From: an uncultured Opitutaceae bacterium
GTDB lineage: Bacteria > Verrucomicrobiota > Verrucomicrobiia > Opitutales > Opitutaceae
Assembly: GCA_937889545.1 (NCBI GenBank)
Contig: CALAOT010000115.1
Location: 1 to 64,000 of the forward strand
Length of the DNA: 64,000 bases
Direction of reading: 5' to 3'
Part shown: piece by piece, positions 61,536 to 64,000 of the stretch
Layout: each line of letters opens with the position of its first letter
Position numbering within the stretch: position 1 is the first letter of the stretch
The notes under the pieces: generated by a model
Databases searched by the model: none
What the model was told of the DNA's origin: nothing
The model's input: only the letters and a program-made list of their open reading frames with translations
Program-made: the position numbers and the translations under genes

Positions 61536-64000
61536 CCAGGGCCCCACGGGAACGATCCGGCGCTTCCCCGTCGAAGCCGGAATGCATCCGGCTGCGCGGC
61601 GTCCGCCAGAACAACCTCAAGGGATTCGATCTGGACGTCCCGCTCGGGCGCTACGTCGTGGTCACCGGGCTGAGCGGCGCCGGCAAGAGCTCGCTCGTGT
61701 TCGAAACGCTCCATGCGGAGGGGCAGCGCCGCTATGTCGAAACGTTCAGCGCCTACACGAGGCAGTTCCTCGAGCTGCTCGCCAAGCCCCGCGTCGACTC
61801 CATCGAGAACATCCGGCCGTCGATCGCGATCGAGCAGACCAACACGGTGAAATCCTCCCGGTCCACCGTCGGGACGATGACCGAGCTGACCGACTTCTTC
61901 AAGGTGTGGTTCAGCCATGTGGCGGAATGCTTTGACCCGGGGACCGGGGAGAAGGTCGAGGACGACGATCCCCAGAAGGTCTGGAGGAAGACGCTCGGAT
62001 CCAGCCCCGGCGACCCGGTCGTGATCGCGTTCGAGGTGGTCCGGCCGGAGAACCTCGCCTGGGCCGAGATCCTCTCGAGCCTGAAGAACCAGGCCTATGT
62101 CCGGGTCCTCGCGGCAAAGTCGATCTCCTCGGACCTCGCGGCCCATCGCGTCGACGACCTGCTGGCGGATCCCGGCGCCCTGTCGGGCGCCGGGCGGATC
62201 TACGTCGTGCAGGACCGGGTCCGGGTCGAGCCCCCGAACATGGTCCGGTTCACGGAGGCGGTTGAGACGGCGATGCACTTCGGCCGCGGCGAGGTCCGCA
62301 TCTTTGCCGGCGAGGGGCTCTCTGAGCTCGGCCACTATTCCCGCGGGCTGCATTCGCCCAAGACGGGCCGGAAGTTCCGCGCAGCCACGCCCCCGCTGTT
62401 CTCGTTCAACTCCCCGCTCGGCGCCTGCCCGCGGTGCAGGGGATTCGGCCGGGTCATCGACATCGACTATCGCCTGGCGATCCCCGACCCCTCGCTCTCG
62501 ATCGACGCGGGGGCGATCCGGTGCTGGGAGGGGGCCGTCTATGGCGCGTCGAAGGACGACCTGCGAGTCTTCGCGAGGAGGAAGAAGATCCCGACCGACG
62601 TCCCGTTCGAGCGGCTGAGCCCGGAGCAGCGGGCCTTCGTGGTCGATGGCGAGCCGGACTACGGCGCGGAGAACGGCAAGGAGTGGCCCAAATACTGGTA
62701 CGGGGTGAAGGGATTCTTCCGATGGCTGGAGAAGAACACGTACAAGATGCACGTGCGGGTGTTTCTGTCGCGCTACCGCTCGTACAACCCCTGCCCTGCC
62801 TGCGGCGGAAGCAGGCTGCAGCCCGAGGCCCTCTGCTGGAGGTGGCAGGGGCTCACGCTTCCGGAGCTCTACAAGATTCCCGTCGACCGGCTCCTTGAAT
62901 TGGTCAGCGGCTCCAGGCCGGCCGCCGGCGTGAGGCAGGCGGAGCTCGCGTTCGATTCGATCCTCGCCCGCCTTCGCTACCTGCGCGAGGTCGGCCTCGG
63001 CTATCTCACCGCCGACCGGCCGTCGCGCACGCTCTCGGGCGGCGAGGTGGAGCGCGTCAACCTCACCGGCTGCCTCGGCACCTCGCTCGTGGACACGCTC
63101 TTCGTCCTGGATGAGCCGAGCGTCGGCCTCCACCCGAGGGACATCGACCGCCTGGTCGCGATCATCCGCTCGCTCGTGGCAGCCGGCAACACCGTGGTCG
63201 TGGTCGAGCACGACGAGTCGATGATCCGGGCGGCCGACCACGTCATCGAGATCGGGCCGGAACCCGGCGCCTGCGGCGGCCACGTCGTGTTCCAGGGCTC
63301 GGTGGGGCAGATGCTGCGGGACACCGAAAGCATCACGGGCGCGTATTTCTCGGGGAGGAGGCGGATCGCGAACCCCGCGGCGCGCCGGGCCGTCCCCGGC
63401 GGGCACCCGGCCCTGGAATTCGACCGTGCGGAGAAACACAACCTCCGCGCGCTCGACGTGAGGATCCCGCTCCGGCGCTTCGTGTGCCTGAGCGGCGTGT
63501 CGGGCTCCGGCAAGTCGACGCTCCTCGACAACGTGATCTACCAGGGGCTGCGCTCGCACCGGGGGCTGCCCGCGGAGGATCCGGCGTCCTTCGCCTCGAT
63601 CCGCGGGGCGGAGTCCGTGTCCGAGGCCGTGCTCGTGGACCAGGGACCCATCTCCAGGACCCCCCGCTCAAACCCCGCCCTCTACGTGGAGGCCTGGGAT
63701 GCCATCCGCGAGCTCTTCGCGGGAACACCCGGCGCGCAGCAGGCGGGCATGGGGCCGTCCAGCTTCTCATTCAACAGCGGAGACGGCCGCTGCGACCACT
63801 GCCAGGGGCTCGGCTACGAGCGCGTGGAGATGCAGTTCCTGTCGGACGTCTTCGTGCCCTGCCCCGTCTGCGAGGGCCGGCGGTTCAAGGCCGAGGTCCT
63901 GGCGATCGAGTGGAAAGGGACGACCGTGGCGGACATCCTTGAGATGAGCGTGACGGAGGCCCTCCGCCTCTTCGAGGACTCGGCGCAGATCCGCCACCGG
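61532..64000 (+). CDS. uvrA: UvrA-family excision nuclease subunit A, truncated by the window edge
   Basis: Translation from the GTG at 61532 (overlapping the previous TGA) stays open to the end, 823 codons. The first ABC half has Walker A VTGLSGAGKSSLVFETLHAE and GQRRYVETFSAYTRQFLE. Its signature is RTLSGGEVERVNL and Walker B is LFVLDEPSVGLHPRD. The second half has Walker A LSGVSGSGKSTLLDNVIY. The zinc module of the second half is complete (RCDHCQGLG ... PCPVCEGRRF). The first module has only CPRC in FSFNSPLGACPRCRGFG, and the usual preceding CxxC is absent. It may be a UvrA paralog rather than the housekeeping copy. The C-terminal ABC signature lies outside the window. Confidence 0.9.
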   Translation, partial: MTRAPRERSGASPSKPECIRLRGVRQNNLKGFDLDVPLGRYVVVTGLSGAGKSSLVFETLHAEGQRRYVETFSAYTRQFLELLAKPRVDSIENIRPSIAIEQTNTVKSSRSTVGTMTELTDFFKVWFSHVAECFDPGTGEKVEDDDPQKVWRKTLGSSPGDPVVIAFEVVRPENLAWAEILSSLKNQAYVRVLAAKSISSDLAAHRVDDLLADPGALSGAGRIYVVQDRVRVEPPNMVRFTEAVETAMHFGRGEVRIFAGEGLSELGHYSRGLHSPKTGRKFRAATPPLFSFNSPLGACPRCRGFGRVIDIDYRLAIPDPSLSIDAGAIRCWEGAVYGASKDDLRVFARRKKIPTDVPFERLSPEQRAFVVDGEPDYGAENGKEWPKYWYGVKGFFRWLEKNTYKMHVRVFLSRYRSYNPCPACGGSRLQPEALCWRWQGLTLPELYKIPVDRLLELVSGSRPAAGVRQAELAFDSILARLRYLREVGLGYLTADRPSRTLSGGEVERVNLTGCLGTSLVDTLFVLDEPSVGLHPRDIDRLVAIIRSLVAAGNTVVVVEHDESMIRAADHVIEIGPEPGACGGHVVFQGSVGQMLRDTESITGAYFSGRRRIANPAARRAVPGGHPALEFDRAEKHNLRALDVRIPLRRFVCLSGVSGSGKSTLLDNVIYQGLRSHRGLPAEDPASFASIRGAESVSEAVLVDQGPISRTPRSNPALYVEAWDAIRELFAGTPGAQQAGMGPSSFSFNSGDGRCDHCQGLGYERVEMQFLSDVFVPCPVCEGRRFKAEVLAIEWKGTTVADILEMSVTEALRLFEDSAQIRHR

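Noticed and set aside
61478-63559. 693-codon minus-strand frame
   Set aside because: It is antisense to the uvrA-like gene, whose plus-strand frame has clear ABC ATPase motifs. The minus-strand product has none.

Overview
The window reads as a high-GC Gram-negative chromosome of the Verrucomicrobiota, most likely Opitutales or a close relative. This is an inference from gene content. The reasons are: a secreted protein with a VPDG-type C-terminal sorting tail (2690-3322) in the same window as an exosortase (40019-41629); lipid A and glucan genes (lpxI, opgG, opgH), which imply an outer membrane; an McsA-McsB-ClpC cluster; and frequent ATGA or GTGA start/stop overlaps with few clear Shine-Dalgarno sites.

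Region 1 (1 to about 7.6 kb) is accessory DNA. The first 3.5 kb is visibly less GC-rich than the rest. It holds a protein made of two copies of one domain, cut off from a signal-peptide-like leader by one stop codon; the decayed relic of a tyrosine-recombinase-type integrase; and a DUF642-like VPDG-CTERM protein. A transposable element with 21-bp inverted ends (3583-7533) follows. Its 748-residue transposase gene is split by a nested IS256-family element. Removing the IS and one copy of its target repeat restores the frame exactly.

Region 2 (7.7-27.5 kb) carries a TMTC-like membrane/TPR protein, the methyl-cycle genes metK and ahcY, and a signalling operon (receiver-kinase, CheY-like receiver, small protein, PilB-like ATPase, Hpt). 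On the opposite strand lie a uracil-DNA glycosylase and periplasmic-glucan operon, and a pair of HtrA-like proteins of which one has lost its catalytic residues. The divergent leuS gene follows.

Region 3 (27.5-45.2 kb) begins with an exopolysaccharide export set (FecR-like, beta-barrel, Wza-like, Wzc-like BY-kinase), then lpxI, a DUF151 protein, a Dus enzyme, sufT and sppA. A large protein of unknown function precedes a dapF whose two catalytic cysteines are both serine. Next come an exosortase fused to an EpsI-like domain, an RskA-like membrane protein, fabV, an SDR enzyme and an ExbB/ExbD pair.

Region 4 (45.3-64 kb) has leuC-leuD with a divergent LysR regulator, a TetA-like MFS pump, an exported transglutaminase-like protein, mcsA-mcsB-clpC (protein arginine phosphorylation and degradation), ilvE, an unknown membrane protein, lpdA followed by a frameshifted MreB-like gene, a small membrane protein, a GT4 glycosyltransferase, and a UvrA homolog that runs off the right edge.

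No rRNA, tRNA, CRISPR array or classical defence island was recognised. The points most worth following up are the double Cys-to-Ser DapF, the active/dead HtrA pair, the structured metK/kinase intergenic region, the McsAB-ClpC set without CtsR, the nested transposons, and the frameshifted MreB paralog.
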